Positions 16,699 to 25,677 are shown, counted from the first letter of the stretch. The stretch: DNA of 64,000 nucleotides from Bacillota bacterium (GCA_023397475.1 JAEWUD010000011.1:15053-79052); one strand, 5' to 3'. Notes: generated by a model not told the origin, from the letters alone. Numbers and translations: made by a program.

Positions 16699-18831
16699 AT
16701 GGATCCGATCGATAATTTTGCGCAAAAAAAGAAAAAAGATCTTGTTGCCATTGCCACTTTATTTGGTCTCATATCCGAGGAGAAAGCAATTCGTATGACA
16801 AAACAGGATCTTCTTGATCTTCTGAAAGAACAGGAACGCATGAGCCGCGACGCGAACGCATCGGAGGAGACCATCGAGGAGAAGGCAGCGCCGATCCTCG
16901 AGCCTGTGACAGAAGAGGCAATGATCTCCGAGCCTCAACCGCTCAAATCGACTCTTCCTGTTGAAGCCGCCGAATCCGTTGCGACTCCGATCACGGCCGA
17001 AGTTACATCTTCTGCGATGACAGATAGCACTTTGCAGGTGACTGCACCAAAACCTTCTCGCAGCAAGTCAAATAGAGGCCCTTCTTCAAGAAAAGGTTCG
17101 TCGGTCACCGAAATCGAAGCGAAGCAAACTACGAAGACAGATACGAAGAAGAGAGTTACCTCCGGGAGCCGTAAGAAGAGCAAACCCGAGACTGTCACAC
17201 CCAGTGAAGGTTCCGATTCCTTTGATCCGGCCAAGAACGAACAGGCGCCTGTCGAATCGGAAATTATAACAACAGATTCAATTCCGACTACCTATACTCC
17301 CGCGTCCGAAGCTCTTACTATGACCACCTCGGCTTTCGCGACCGACAATCTCACCCCGATCGTCGGTGAATCTCCGGCCCCGGTCGAATCCACTCCACTG
17401 ACGCTGACTGAGAACGTCGTTTCTACGGAACCTGTTATCCGACAAGCGGAACACAACCGACCCAAGAGACGGTCCGTCATTATCGTTCCCAAAGAGGAAC
17501 GCATGGCGGAAGCCAGGCCATATATTCAGGATGCATCCCCGGAAATTATCTCTGACGCGGAGGCAACAAGCGCAGAAACTCCGCCCGTTGAAGCGGTATC
17601 TCATCCGGTTAAGAGCCACAAACCGAAGGAACCCACATTGGAACTCTTGACGGGAGTCCTTGAGATTGTCCAGGACGGCAGCTACGGATTCCTTCGGCGC
17701 GAGAATTACCTGCAGGGGCAAAACGATGTCTATGTGGCGTCCAATTATATCCGTCGCTTTAACCTTCGTGTCGGTGATCTGGTAACGGGATACTGCCGGC
17801 CGAAGCGTGATACGGATCGATATCCCGCGATTCAGTTTATCAAAGAAGTAAACGGAGACGCTCCGGAAAAAATGGTCCGAAGACCGAACTTTGATCGACT
17901 CACACCCATTTACCCGGACCAGAAATATACGCTCGAGACAGAGAAGAACGAACTCTCCACACGAATCATCGATCTGATCGCTCCGATCGGCAAAGGCCAG
18001 CGCGGCATGATCGTCTCTCCGCCGAAAGCCGGTAAGACAATTCTCCTTCAGAAGATTGCCAATGCCATATCCATCAACAATCCCGACTCAAAGCTGATCG
18101 TTCTTCTGATCGATGAACGTCCGGAAGAAGTTACCGACATGCAGCGCTCGATCAATGGAGAGGTTGTTTATTCGACCTTCGACAAGACCCCTGAGAACCA
18201 TTGTAAGATAACCGAGCTCGTTCTGGAGCGTGCGATGCGCCTTGTCGAACTCGGCCAGGATGTTGTGATTCTCCTCGACTCCATCACCCGACTCTCCCGC
18301 GCCTACAACCTGACGATTAATCCGACCGGCCGTACCTTGTCCGGCGGTCTTGATCCGGGTGCACTCTATGGGCCGAAGCGATTTTTCGGCGCGGCGCGTA
18401 ATATTGAGAACGGCGGAAGCTTAACGATTATCGCAACTTCCTTGATCGATACGGGATCGCGAATGGACGAGGTTATTTTCGAGGAGTTCAAGGGAACCGG
18501 CAATATGGAGGTCTACCTCGACCGCAAGCTCTCGGAGAAGCGGATCTTTCCCGCGATCGACATCAACAAATCGGGTACCCGTCGCGAGGAGCTGCTTCTC
18601 TCGCAGCTTGAACTCGATGCGGTCTGGACCATTCGCAAAGCATTCGGTCAGCTGGACACGGCGGCGGTTACGGAGATGATTATCAGTCTTCTGCTGAAGA
18701 CCACCGGTAATCAGCAATTTGTCCAATCCGTGAATGTATCCTTCAATGACAAGGCTACATTTGAAGCGATGCGAGGTACGCGCCTCGGCGGCAACGGTAC
18801 GCCGGGCGGTGCTCCGCAAGGCGGGAAATAA
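16699..18831 (+). CDS. rho: transcription termination factor Rho with a large N-terminal insertion
   Basis: Rho is the hexameric RNA helicase that ends untranslated transcripts. The 710-residue product is far longer than the usual 420-430. Residues 1-50 are the Rho_N helical domain (DLVAIATLFGL, LTKQDLL-like). Residues about 55-310 are a low-complexity insert rich in Ser, Thr, Glu and Pro with basic patches. The cold-shock RNA-binding domain begins near 314 (DGSYGFLRREN). Walker A is GQRGMIVSPPKAGKT (434-447) and Walker B VVILLDS. GAGGTG lies 5 nt before the ATG. N-terminal inserts occur in Rho of Actinobacteria and some Clostridia. Confidence 0.97.
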   Translation: MDPIDNFAQKKKKDLVAIATLFGLISEEKAIRMTKQDLLDLLKEQERMSRDANASEETIEEKAAPILEPVTEEAMISEPQPLKSTLPVEAAESVATPITAEVTSSAMTDSTLQVTAPKPSRSKSNRGPSSRKGSSVTEIEAKQTTKTDTKKRVTSGSRKKSKPETVTPSEGSDSFDPAKNEQAPVESEIITTDSIPTTYTPASEALTMTTSAFATDNLTPIVGESPAPVESTPLTLTENVVSTEPVIRQAEHNRPKRRSVIIVPKEERMAEARPYIQDASPEIISDAEATSAETPPVEAVSHPVKSHKPKEPTLELLTGVLEIVQDGSYGFLRRENYLQGQNDVYVASNYIRRFNLRVGDLVTGYCRPKRDTDRYPAIQFIKEVNGDAPEKMVRRPNFDRLTPIYPDQKYTLETEKNELSTRIIDLIAPIGKGQRGMIVSPPKAGKTILLQKIANAISINNPDSKLIVLLIDERPEEVTDMQRSINGEVVYSTFDKTPENHCKITELVLERAMRLVELGQDVVILLDSITRLSRAYNLTINPTGRTLSGGLDPGALYGPKRFFGAARNIENGGSLTIIATSLIDTGSRMDEVIFEEFKGTGNMEVYLDRKLSEKRIFPAIDINKSGTRREELLLSQLELDAVWTIRKAFGQLDTAAVTEMIISLLLKTTGNQQFVQSVNVSFNDKATFEAMRGTRLGGNGTPGGAPQGGK

Positions 18832-18883
18832 GAGTCGATGAACGCAGTGACCTGAAGGATCGTGCGGCTCACATCAAAGATTT

Positions 18884-18916
18884 GAACATGCTCGTCCGAT
18901 TTGGAGGAGCATGTTC
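18884..18916 (+). terminator. hairpin after rho
   Basis: GAACATGCTC (18884-18893) pairs with GAGCATGTTC (18907-18916) around a GC-rich loop, 53 nt after the rho stop and just before the next ribosome binding site. There is no T run, so it may be an attenuating or stabilising structure rather than a full terminator. Confidence 0.5.
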
Positions 18917-18944
18917 ATGCGTTATGAAGCAGGGAGAATTTGTG

Positions 18945-20072
18945 ATGGACTTTGTGAGATTGTCCGATCTGTTGGATCAAGCCGAGCAGAAATGGCATGT
19001 TCCGGCGTGTGAATGTGTTGTGTATATCGACCATCACAAAGTTTTCTACCATTCGGCTGGTTTCTCGGACGCGAAAAGAACCGCTCCCGCAGGTCCCGGC
19101 GATACATATTTCATTTATTCTTTCACAAAACTTTTTACGATGACATTAACCATGCGTTTGATCGAGAAAGGCTTTCTTTCTCTTACAGATCCTGTGGAGA
19201 AATACCTGCCCGCATGGATGTCGGCTGCCGTACGGCAAGGTGAACGTGTGATTCCCAGCCCGGTGAAGCCGACGGTTTTTCATCTGATGACGATGACGGC
19301 CGGTCTCAATTACAGCCTTTCCGCCGCGCCGATTCAGGAATTGCTCGCGAGGTCTCCGGAGACCGTGACACTCCGTATGCTTGCGGATCGTTTGGCGGAG
19401 GCACCGTTGGATTTTATACCGGGGGAACGATTCCAATACAGTCTGTGCCACGATCTGTTGGGTGCCGTACTTGAATCAGCGACCGGGCGAACGTTTTCAG
19501 ATTTGATGAGGGAGAATCTTTTCGAGCCGCTGGGGATGACGACAACCACGTTTTTCCCGACAACAGCGCATCTTCAGGCGATGTCGCAACCGTATCAATA
19601 TGATGCTTCTACGGATTCGCTCCTTTGCCTTGAGAAGACAAATCCCTTCGTATTCTCCCCGGGCTTTGCCTCCGGCGGCGCCGGTCTCGTAAGCGTATCG
19701 TCGGAATTGATTCTTTTATGTGACGCGCTGGCATGCGGCGGAGTCACATCGAGCGGAGAACGGATACTGTCGGAAGAGAGCCTTCGCCTAATGACAAAGG
19801 ACCATATGACTCCGGCGCAAAAGAAGGTCTTCAATCAAATGAAGCCTCATCCGTATAGTTACGGTCTTGGCGTCCGAACCTTGACCGCGGATACTGGGAA
19901 GGCGAGAGCCGGAGAATTCGGTTGGGACGGTGCGGCAGGCGCATATAATCTCATGGACAGGGAAAGACGTTTGTCTCTTGTCTACACGCAGCATATCCTG
20001 GATCACGGCATGAGCTTCTCTGAGATTCATCCCCTACTGCGGGATCTTATCTATGAAATTGTAGAAACATGA
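18945..20072 (+). CDS. serine hydrolase of the beta-lactamase/AmpC-like family
   Basis: The 375-residue protein has the SxxK catalytic motif as SFTK (Ser59, Lys62), a tyrosine motif in FQYSLCHDLLGAVLE (the YxN position reads YSL) and a C-terminal GWDGAAG in place of the HxG-like motif. This family includes esterases, D-aminopeptidases and penicillin-binding-like enzymes, so true beta-lactamase activity should not be assumed. No signal peptide is evident, suggesting a cytoplasmic esterase-type enzyme. The ATG at 18945 follows GGGAGAATTTGTG. It is followed 15 nt later by a GNAT gene. Confidence 0.85.
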   Translation: MDFVRLSDLLDQAEQKWHVPACECVVYIDHHKVFYHSAGFSDAKRTAPAGPGDTYFIYSFTKLFTMTLTMRLIEKGFLSLTDPVEKYLPAWMSAAVRQGERVIPSPVKPTVFHLMTMTAGLNYSLSAAPIQELLARSPETVTLRMLADRLAEAPLDFIPGERFQYSLCHDLLGAVLESATGRTFSDLMRENLFEPLGMTTTTFFPTTAHLQAMSQPYQYDASTDSLLCLEKTNPFVFSPGFASGGAGLVSVSSELILLCDALACGGVTSSGERILSEESLRLMTKDHMTPAQKKVFNQMKPHPYSYGLGVRTLTADTGKARAGEFGWDGAAGAYNLMDRERRLSLVYTQHILDHGMSFSEIHPLLRDLIYEIVET

Positions 20073-20087
20073 GGCGGAGAACAAAAA

Positions 20088-20606
20088 ATGAATGTTGTGT
20101 TTAAAGAGATTACGGATGGTGAAAGTCTTCAGCTATTGTCGGAGATATCCGCGTTGATCTGGCGGGAGTATTACCCGGAGTTGATCGGCAGTGAGCAGGT
20201 CGAATATATGGTCGACAAGTTTCTGTCTGTTCCGGCGATGAAGAAACAGATCGATGAGGGGTATCGATTCTTTTTCGTCCAAGGGGGAGAGGAAGTTCTG
20301 GGGTATATCGGAGTCCAGCCTCGAGGGGAGGAACTCTTCCTCAGTAAACTTTATCTGAGAAAAGAATATCGAGGGAAGGGCGTGTTCTCGGGTATGCTCG
20401 CTTTCTGTGAGAATCTCGCGTCGGAACTCTCATTGACGTCACTGTCACTTACGGTAAATCGTGGCAATACACAGTCAATTAATGTCTACTTGCGCAAAGG
20501 CTTTCGAATCCTACGGGAGCAGAAATCGGATATCGGAAATGGGTATTACATGGATGACTTCGTAATGCAAAAATCACCGTTGACATCGAAGCCCGAATTG
20601 ATGTAA
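20088..20606 (+). CDS. GNAT-family N-acetyltransferase
   Basis: The 172-residue protein fits a single GNAT domain. The acetyl-CoA loop is RKEYRGKGVFSGML (about 86-99, matching the R/QxxGxG/A pattern) and the C-terminal beta-strand region reads NRGNTQSINVYLRKGFRILRE, with the typical N-x-x-S-I-x-x-Y-x-K-x-G-F signature. It transfers acetyl groups to an amine, but the acceptor cannot be predicted. AGGCGGAG precedes the ATG, 15 nt after the serine hydrolase gene, so both are probably one transcript. Confidence 0.85.
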   Translation: MNVVFKEITDGESLQLLSEISALIWREYYPELIGSEQVEYMVDKFLSVPAMKKQIDEGYRFFFVQGGEEVLGYIGVQPRGEELFLSKLYLRKEYRGKGVFSGMLAFCENLASELSLTSLSLTVNRGNTQSINVYLRKGFRILREQKSDIGNGYYMDDFVMQKSPLTSKPELM

Positions 20607-20699
20607 CATACCATTGCACAAAGATCCGGCCCGGCATACGTAAAGAGCCGTTCGAAGACTGAACGAATACGCGCCGCGCTTATGATGAGAGGTGAACAT

Positions 20700-20900
20700 A
20701 TGAAAGATCAGATCCACCCGAAGACCACGAAGGCTACTGTTAAGTGCGCTTGCGGCGAGACTTTCGAGACAACATCCACGAAGAATAGCCTTCACGTTGA
20801 TATTTGCTCGAAGTGCCATCCGTTCTACACCGGTAAGCAGAAGCTTATTGATGCCGGCGGACGTGTCGATAAGTTCCGGAAGAGAATGGATACGAAGTAA
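20700..20900 (+). CDS. rpmE: 50S ribosomal protein L31
   Basis: The 66-residue protein is the zinc-binding form of L31. Its cysteines lie in CAC and CSKC (with VKCACGETF and ICSKCHPFYTGKQ), the four-Cys pattern that distinguishes it from the zinc-free paralogue. It binds the large subunit near the central protuberance. GAGAGGTG precedes the ATG at 20700. The order rpmE, DUF1385, prmC downstream is a common Bacillota arrangement. Confidence 0.97.
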   Translation: MKDQIHPKTTKATVKCACGETFETTSTKNSLHVDICSKCHPFYTGKQKLIDAGGRVDKFRKRMDTK

Positions 20901-20928
20901 GTCTTCGATTCACGATCTAAGAAGCCGA

Positions 20929-20960
20929 AGAGAGATGCTTTCCGCATCTCTCTTTTTCTT
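20929..20960 (+). terminator. intrinsic terminator after rpmE
   Basis: AGAGAGATGC (20929-20938) pairs with GCATCTCTCT (20944-20953) around a 5-nt loop and runs into TTTTTCTTTT. Confidence 0.9.
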
Positions 20961-21034
20961 TTCGCGCCTTGTCTGATACAATAAGGAAGATTACCTGTCG
21001 GATAATTAGAACAGGAATCTATGAGGAGATTACC

Positions 21035-22213
21035 ATGACCGACAATATTGACAATGAAGTAACCGTGAAGGCTGCGCAAGCACCCGAAGATCATCGGCAA
21101 GAGAACCATGAGAATCCGGTGAAGCGTACGACGATTGGCGGACAAGCCCTGATCGAAGGATTGATGATGGTTGGACCCCAGAGAACCGCGATGGCGATAC
21201 GTAAATCTGACGGGTCCATTCTGGTCGAGGAAGTTGCGCAGGATCAGAAGTTGATTCTTCTGGAGAAGATTCCGTTTATCCGGGGCGGGCTGCGCCTGTT
21301 TCGCCAGTTGATCCTTGGAACCGGCGCTCTGATGAAGTCGGCCGAATTATCGGAAGATTCCGAGACTGCGGCGACAACGGACAAATCGCAAATTCCGGAA
21401 GCCCTTGCTTCCTCCCAGGACACGGCAGATAAGAATTCCGAAGAATCCGCTCCGGTAACGGAAACCAACTTTACGGAAAAGGCAAAAGAGGCCAGAGTCG
21501 CCGCAGGACCTGCTTCTGTGAAGAAGCCGAGTCGTCTGGATGCCTTTATCGATCGTCATGTGAATTTGTTTATCTACGCGTCGGGTATCCTCGGTATTGT
21601 ATTTGGCGCCGCGTTGTTTTTCCTTCTGCCGAGACTGATCGTCGATGGAATCACATCGTTTATTCCCGGAGCGAGAACAGAATCGATCGCGATCAGTGTC
21701 ATTCTGAACCTCGTGGAGGGAGTTGTCCGTATTGTTATTTTTGTCCTGTATCTGTATTTGATTTCGAAGATGAAAGATATCGCCCGCATCTGGATGTACC
21801 ACGGAGCGGAACACAAGACCATTGCCTGCTATGAGTCCGGTGAACCCTTAACGGTAGCGAACATTCGCAAGTTCAGCCGTTTTCACCCCCGTTGCGGAAC
21901 GGCCTTCCTGTTTGTCGTCGTGATTGTATCGATTCTTGTCTTTTCGATTGCCGGTGCGTTCATCGGAATCAATATCTGGTGGGTCAACGCTTTGATTCGA
22001 ATCGCTTTGATCCCGTTGGTTGCTGGTATCGCCTACGAGATAATCCGGTTTACCGGCAGACATGATAATAATCCGATCTGCAGGGCGGTTGCCGGCCCCG
22101 GAATGTGGATGCAACGCTTTACGACGCGTGAGCCGGATGATTCGATGATTGAGGTTGCGATCGCCGCCATGGCGGCAGTGCTTCCCGAGAAGAAGGATGA
22201 GGATAACTGGTGA
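21035..22213 (+). CDS. DUF1385 membrane protein (YqhQ-like)
   Basis: The 392-residue protein has the DUF1385 hallmarks: GGQALIEGLMMVGPQ near residue 35, then IWMYHGAEHKTIACYE and FSRFHPRCGTAFLF in the second half, with three to four membrane helices between. Its function is unknown; the HGAEHK and HPRCGT motifs suggest metal or substrate ligands facing the membrane. An acidic, Ser/Glu-rich linker of about 70 residues (about 110-180) separates the N-terminal part from the first helix and is longer than usual. GAGGAG precedes the ATG at 21035. The gene overlaps prmC by four bases (GTGA). Confidence 0.85.
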   Translation: MTDNIDNEVTVKAAQAPEDHRQENHENPVKRTTIGGQALIEGLMMVGPQRTAMAIRKSDGSILVEEVAQDQKLILLEKIPFIRGGLRLFRQLILGTGALMKSAELSEDSETAATTDKSQIPEALASSQDTADKNSEESAPVTETNFTEKAKEARVAAGPASVKKPSRLDAFIDRHVNLFIYASGILGIVFGAALFFLLPRLIVDGITSFIPGARTESIAISVILNLVEGVVRIVIFVLYLYLISKMKDIARIWMYHGAEHKTIACYESGEPLTVANIRKFSRFHPRCGTAFLFVVVIVSILVFSIAGAFIGINIWWVNALIRIALIPLVAGIAYEIIRFTGRHDNNPICRAVAGPGMWMQRFTTREPDDSMIEVAIAAMAAVLPEKKDEDNW

Positions 22214-23172
22214 CGATCAAGAAATGGATACAGACGACATACCCGATTCTCGAACGTGCCGGAGTCTCAGCTGCACGGGATGAATTGTGGTTATGGCTTT
22301 CTCTGGTAACCGGCAAGGATCGTTCCTATTTCTCGTCACGGCAGAATGAGAGTATTCACGATCTCCTGTCCAATGATGCCAGAAGAAGTCTGGAGGATAT
22401 ACTTCTCCGACGTCTTGAACGCGAGCCGCTCGCCTACATTCGAGGTTCGCAGGAATTCTGGAAGCGAAGCTTTCTCGTCGGAAGGGGTGTATTGATTCCG
22501 CGCCAGGACAGTGAACGCGTTATTGAGGCAGCATTATCGATCCTGGGCCTTAAGCGTTTTCCGGATCTGGAACCCTACGCGCTCATGAGTGACCATTCAC
22601 ATATTCGTTTCATGGACTTGTGCACTGGAACCGGTTGTCTCGGAATTTCTCTTGCGGAGGAACTGTTACACCGGAATATTTTGTTCTCCGGACTCCTTAC
22701 GGATATTTCCGATGACGCGCTTTATTATGCCCGCAGAAATATCTACGACTCTCCGGCGAAGGACAGAATTCACGTCGTCCGCGCCGATCTTTTCCCGTCA
22801 CAGGATGAGGCGGGGGATATTCTCGAGAAGAATCGGGTACATCTAATTATGGCGAACCCGCCCTACATTGCGGCGCAGGAGATGGAAGAACTGATGCCGG
22901 AAGTCAAAGCATACGAACCGACTATCGCTCTGGCGGGCGGAGAAGACGGGCTTACTTACTACCGCGAGATCCTGAAGAGAACGGATCGCTATCTTTTACC
23001 CGGCGGTTATCTCATCTTCGAGCACGGCTATGACCAGGGAGAGAGTGTTCCTGAACTGTGTCGTGAGTATGGGTTTGACGCGGTCTACTCTTTGCGAGAT
23101 TATGGCGGCCAACCTCGGGTCACCGTCGCCGGCCATAATCATCCCGACGATCTACTGTCCACGGAGGAATGA
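22210..23172 (+). CDS. prmC: release factor glutamine methyltransferase
   Basis: PrmC methylates the glutamine of the GGQ motif in release factors RF1 and RF2 using S-adenosylmethionine. The 320-residue protein has an N-terminal helical substrate-binding domain, the SAM motif MDLCTGTGCLGISLA (about 137-150) and the catalytic NPPY in MANPPYIAAQEM. GTG start overlapping the DUF1385 stop by four bases indicates translational coupling. A non-conserved insert near residues 115-135 makes it longer than the usual 280-290. Its substrate gene, prfA, is at 26615. Confidence 0.95.
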   Translation: MTIKKWIQTTYPILERAGVSAARDELWLWLSLVTGKDRSYFSSRQNESIHDLLSNDARRSLEDILLRRLEREPLAYIRGSQEFWKRSFLVGRGVLIPRQDSERVIEAALSILGLKRFPDLEPYALMSDHSHIRFMDLCTGTGCLGISLAEELLHRNILFSGLLTDISDDALYYARRNIYDSPAKDRIHVVRADLFPSQDEAGDILEKNRVHLIMANPPYIAAQEMEELMPEVKAYEPTIALAGGEDGLTYYREILKRTDRYLLPGGYLIFEHGYDQGESVPELCREYGFDAVYSLRDYGGQPRVTVAGHNHPDDLLSTEE

Positions 23173-23178
23173 TAAGCT

Positions 23179-23394
23179 ATGCCGGGTAAGTTCTTTCTGT
23201 ATCCATTTCAGATCGGTCAGACGGTCACATTGAAGAAGGCACATCCCTGCGGTGGTAAAATGTGGACCATTCTTCGCGTCGGCCTTGATGTAACGTTGTC
23301 CTGTACCACCTGTTCGCGCAAGATGATTCTCGCTCGAAAAGATCTGGAGAAAGCGTGCGTCGCCGTCAGCGATAAAGATTTGACTTCCTCTTGA
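23179..23394 (+). CDS. DUF951 family protein
   Basis: A 71-residue protein of the DUF951 family, recognised from KKAHPCGGKMWTILRVG and the paired cysteines LSCTTCSRKMILAR. The pattern of one CG motif and one CxxC suggests a small zinc-binding beta-barrel of unknown role. It starts 6 nt after prmC and is likely part of that operon. Confidence 0.85.
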   Translation: MPGKFFLYPFQIGQTVTLKKAHPCGGKMWTILRVGLDVTLSCTTCSRKMILARKDLEKACVAVSDKDLTSS

Positions 23395-23484
23395 TGCGAA
23401 AAGAATCTCATCCTTACAAAAGACAAAAAAGTTGTCTTATGGTACGATATGCATGATGTGTAGTTTTGCATGTGAGGTGATCTT

Positions 23485-24114
23485 ATGGCTAAGAGCGAGA
23501 GACGTAGTAAGGATAATGACAAGCAAGGGGTTGCCAAGGCGCCTTCGTCCTCAGTAGAAGAAATCAAATCCTGGATCGAGGATCTTCCGAGTCATCAACC
23601 GGCAGAATGGAACAAACTCCCGGATATCGGCCTTTATATGGATCAGGTATTGACACTGATGGATCGACAGCTGACCCTGTACAAGCGTGTCGATGAAGGT
23701 AAACTATTGACTCAGCCGATGATCAATAACTACACCAAGGACGGGCTTCTGCCCCGTGCTTCGGATAAGAAGTATTCCCAGAGTCACTTGGCCCTTCTGA
23801 CCGTTCTTTGCTCTCTCAAACCGGTACTCTCGATCGCCGATCTCACAGAGGTCCTGCGATACTCCCGAACGGACGGGCAGGACGATGCGCTCTATGCGCT
23901 CTTTCTTGAGACGCAACGCGACGCGATATCCAAGGCGGCGGGTAATCTCGTAGAGGAATTAGAAAATGTTCGTTCATCGATAAATAACGAAGCTGCCGCG
24001 AAGAAAGGCGAGATGATGAAGCGTGAGTTGGCTCACGTTGCTATGCAGATGGCCATCGAAGCCCGTGTGCGGATTATGATGACCCAGAAAATTATTGACA
24101 CCATTCGATCGTAA
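23485..24114 (+). CDS. DUF1836 domain protein
   Basis: The 209-residue cytoplasmic protein carries a DUF1836 domain (about 45-150) with LYMDQVLTLMDRQL, the MerR-like INNYTKDGLLPRASDKKYSQSH region and the helical LSIADLTEVLR. The central part resembles a winged-helix DNA-binding fold, so a transcription regulator is plausible. An N-terminal charged tail of about 20 residues is disordered-looking. TGAGGTG precedes the ATG. It ends 32 nt before the mobile-element-like region at 24147. Confidence 0.8.
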   Translation: MAKSERRSKDNDKQGVAKAPSSSVEEIKSWIEDLPSHQPAEWNKLPDIGLYMDQVLTLMDRQLTLYKRVDEGKLLTQPMINNYTKDGLLPRASDKKYSQSHLALLTVLCSLKPVLSIADLTEVLRYSRTDGQDDALYALFLETQRDAISKAAGNLVEELENVRSSINNEAAAKKGEMMKRELAHVAMQMAIEARVRIMMTQKIIDTIRS

Positions 24115-24258
24115 TTTCTCTGCCCAAACTGCCATAAGTGTGAAAAGGGGCTGTCTTAAAAAATACCTACTTGCTGGGATGAACAAAACCAAGATACTGT
24201 CGCAAATATTCTGCGCTTTCCTCATAACATTCTCTATCAGATGTCTGGACTGTCATGC

Positions 24259-24449
24259 GCACATACGAAAACTCGAAAAGGAGTCTATTTCGTATGTGCA
24301 TCATTGACAAATAACCGCGATGGGATGGCCGGCGCACATACGAAAACCCGTTAAGTGACCGGTTTCGTATGTGCATCAATGATGAATAATCGCTCCGGGA
24401 TCGCTGGCGCACATACGAAAACCCGTGTAAGCGCCATTTTCGTATGTGC
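24259..24449 (+). repeat. three 75-bp units, each a 12-bp perfect inverted repeat
   Basis: Units start at 24259, 24334 and 24409, exactly 75 nt apart. Each begins GCACATACGAAA, continues through a 17-nt loop that differs between units, and closes with TTTCGTATGTGC, so every unit forms a 12-bp perfect stem. A 34-nt linker (ATCAWTGA...GGC) joins units. The same unit occurs four times at 42453-42718 on the opposite strand. Confidence 0.95.
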
Positions 24450-24561
24450 ATCTTTGATATATAATCTTAGACTGGTCGGTTATCATCGGCCCTCGTACAC
24501 TTGCTCCTTTAGCAATTTCCGTAACTAGTTCGATACGCGTTTGTTTTTCAAATTTGGACAT
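24376..24561 (-). pseudogene. truncated transposase-like start within E1
   Basis: From an ATG at 24561, preceded by GGAGG at good spacing, the frame reads MSKFEKQTRIELV then IAKGASVRG, which resembles the N-terminus of small IS-encoded DNA-binding proteins (IS3-type OrfA). After about 35 residues it runs into the repeat array and stops, so any gene is broken. The non-coding lead (GTGCACTTC near the end of the element) also resembles IS leader sequence. The assignment rests on pattern resemblance only. Confidence 0.35.
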
Positions 24562-24659
24562 AAGAAGTGCACCTCCAAATGCGAGACTCTGCGTCCAACA
24601 TTTAGGGTGCACTTCATATTGCAACAGCCCCTTTATCGTTTAAGTGAAGAGATCTATGA

Positions 24660-25655
24660 TCAGCCGGCTTCTTCTACCGCAACGGCGACGCAGACGGTCG
24701 CACCGACCATCGGATTGTTGCCCATGCCGAGGAAGCCCATCATCTCGACGTGCGCCGGAACCGAAGAGGATCCTGCGAACTGCGCGTCGGAGTGCATACG
24801 GCCCATCGTGTCGGTCATGCCGTAGGAAGCAGGACCCGCAGCCATGTTGTCGGGGTGAAGTGTACGGCCTGTACCGCCGCCGGAAGCGACGGAGAAGTAC
24901 TTCTTGCCCATCTCGTAGCATTCCTTCTTGTAGGTACCCGCGACCGGATGCTGGAAACGTGTCGGATTGGTGGAGTTACCCGTGATCGATACGTCGACAC
25001 CCTCTAAGTGCATGATCGCGACACCCTCACGGACGTCGTCGGCACCGTAGCAGCGAACCTTGGCACGATCGCCGTCCGAATAGGCAATCTCCTTGACGAC
25101 CTCGACCTTGCCGGTGGCGTAGTCAAACTTCGTCTGTACATAGGTGAAGCCATTGATACGGGAAATGATGAAGGCGGCATCCTTACCGAGACCGTTCAGG
25201 ATGACGCGAAGAGGAGCCTTGCGAACCTTGTTCGCGGAAAGAGCAATCTTGATCGCGCCCTCAGCCGCCGCGAAAGACTCGTGACCGGCAAGGAAAGCGA
25301 AACAGGATGTCTCCTCGCGAAGGAGCATGGCGGCAAGATTGCCGTGACCGATACCGACCTTGCGGTCGTCGGCAACGGAACCGGGGATACAGAAGCACTG
25401 AAGACCGATACCGATCGCCTCAGCGGCATCGGCAGCCTTCTTCGCGCCCTTCTTGATGGCGATGGCTGCACCTACGACATAGGCCCAAGCCGCGTTCTCA
25501 AACGCGATCGGCTGTGTCTCCTTGCAGATGGTATAAGGATCGATACCCTTAGCGTCACAAATAGCCTTCGCCTCCTCGATGGATGCGATTCCGTATTGCG
25601 CAAGCGCGGCGTTGATCTGCGTTATTCTTCTCTCGTAGCTTTCAAAAAGTGCCAT
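24660..25655 (-). CDS. GGGtGRT protein
   Basis: The 331-residue protein contains the name-giving motif SGGGTGRTLHPDN (about 255-267) and matches this uncharacterised family along its length: FESYERRITQINAAL at the N-terminus, QCFCIPGSVADDRK, and FLAGHESFAAAEGA. The function is unknown. It lies 22 nt downstream of a NifU-like scaffold gene on the same strand, a pairing typical of the family in anaerobes and suggestive of an iron-sulfur role. AAGGAG lies before the ATG at 25655, which I prefer to an in-frame start 27 codons earlier that overlaps the upstream gene. Confidence 0.85.
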   Translation of the reverse strand: MALFESYERRITQINAALAQYGIASIEEAKAICDAKGIDPYTICKETQPIAFENAAWAYVVGAAIAIKKGAKKAADAAEAIGIGLQCFCIPGSVADDRKVGIGHGNLAAMLLREETSCFAFLAGHESFAAAEGAIKIALSANKVRKAPLRVILNGLGKDAAFIISRINGFTYVQTKFDYATGKVEVVKEIAYSDGDRAKVRCYGADDVREGVAIMHLEGVDVSITGNSTNPTRFQHPVAGTYKKECYEMGKKYFSVASGGGTGRTLHPDNMAAGPASYGMTDTMGRMHSDAQFAGSSSVPAHVEMMGFLGMGNNPMVGATVCVAVAVEEAG

Positions 25656-25677
25656 GATTGAATCTCCTTCCTCGTGA

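Larger units (their letters stand above)
24147..24631 (+). mobile_element. element E1 carrying a 75-bp palindromic repeat array
   Basis: The ends GGGGCTGT (24147-24154) and ACAGCCCC (24624-24631) are inverted repeats, with the right end reading GGGGCTGTTGCAA from outside, like the MITE at 1888. Inside are about 110 nt of left arm, three tandem 75-bp units (from 24259) and about 180 nt of right arm. The left arm aligns with the right arm of element E2 (42719-42826, reverse complement), sharing GCTGTCT at the tip and GAACAA, ACCAA and GTCATGC before the array. It lies between the convergent DUF1836 and GGGtGRT genes. I see no complete transposase. Confidence 0.6.

Noticed and set aside
16583..16798. 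Leader peptide overlapping rho
   Set aside because: The frame has no binding site and overlaps the rho start by 100 bases; the long rho leader is more simply non-coding.
18945..20072. True class C beta-lactamase
   Set aside because: SFTK is present, but the YxN and KTG positions are altered and there is no signal peptide, so only the broader serine hydrolase family is supported.
24259..24449. CRISPR array
   Set aside because: The regular spacing invites it, but the conserved part is a palindrome plus linker of about 58 nt, the variable loops are only 17 nt and partly conserved, and there is no cas gene or leader.
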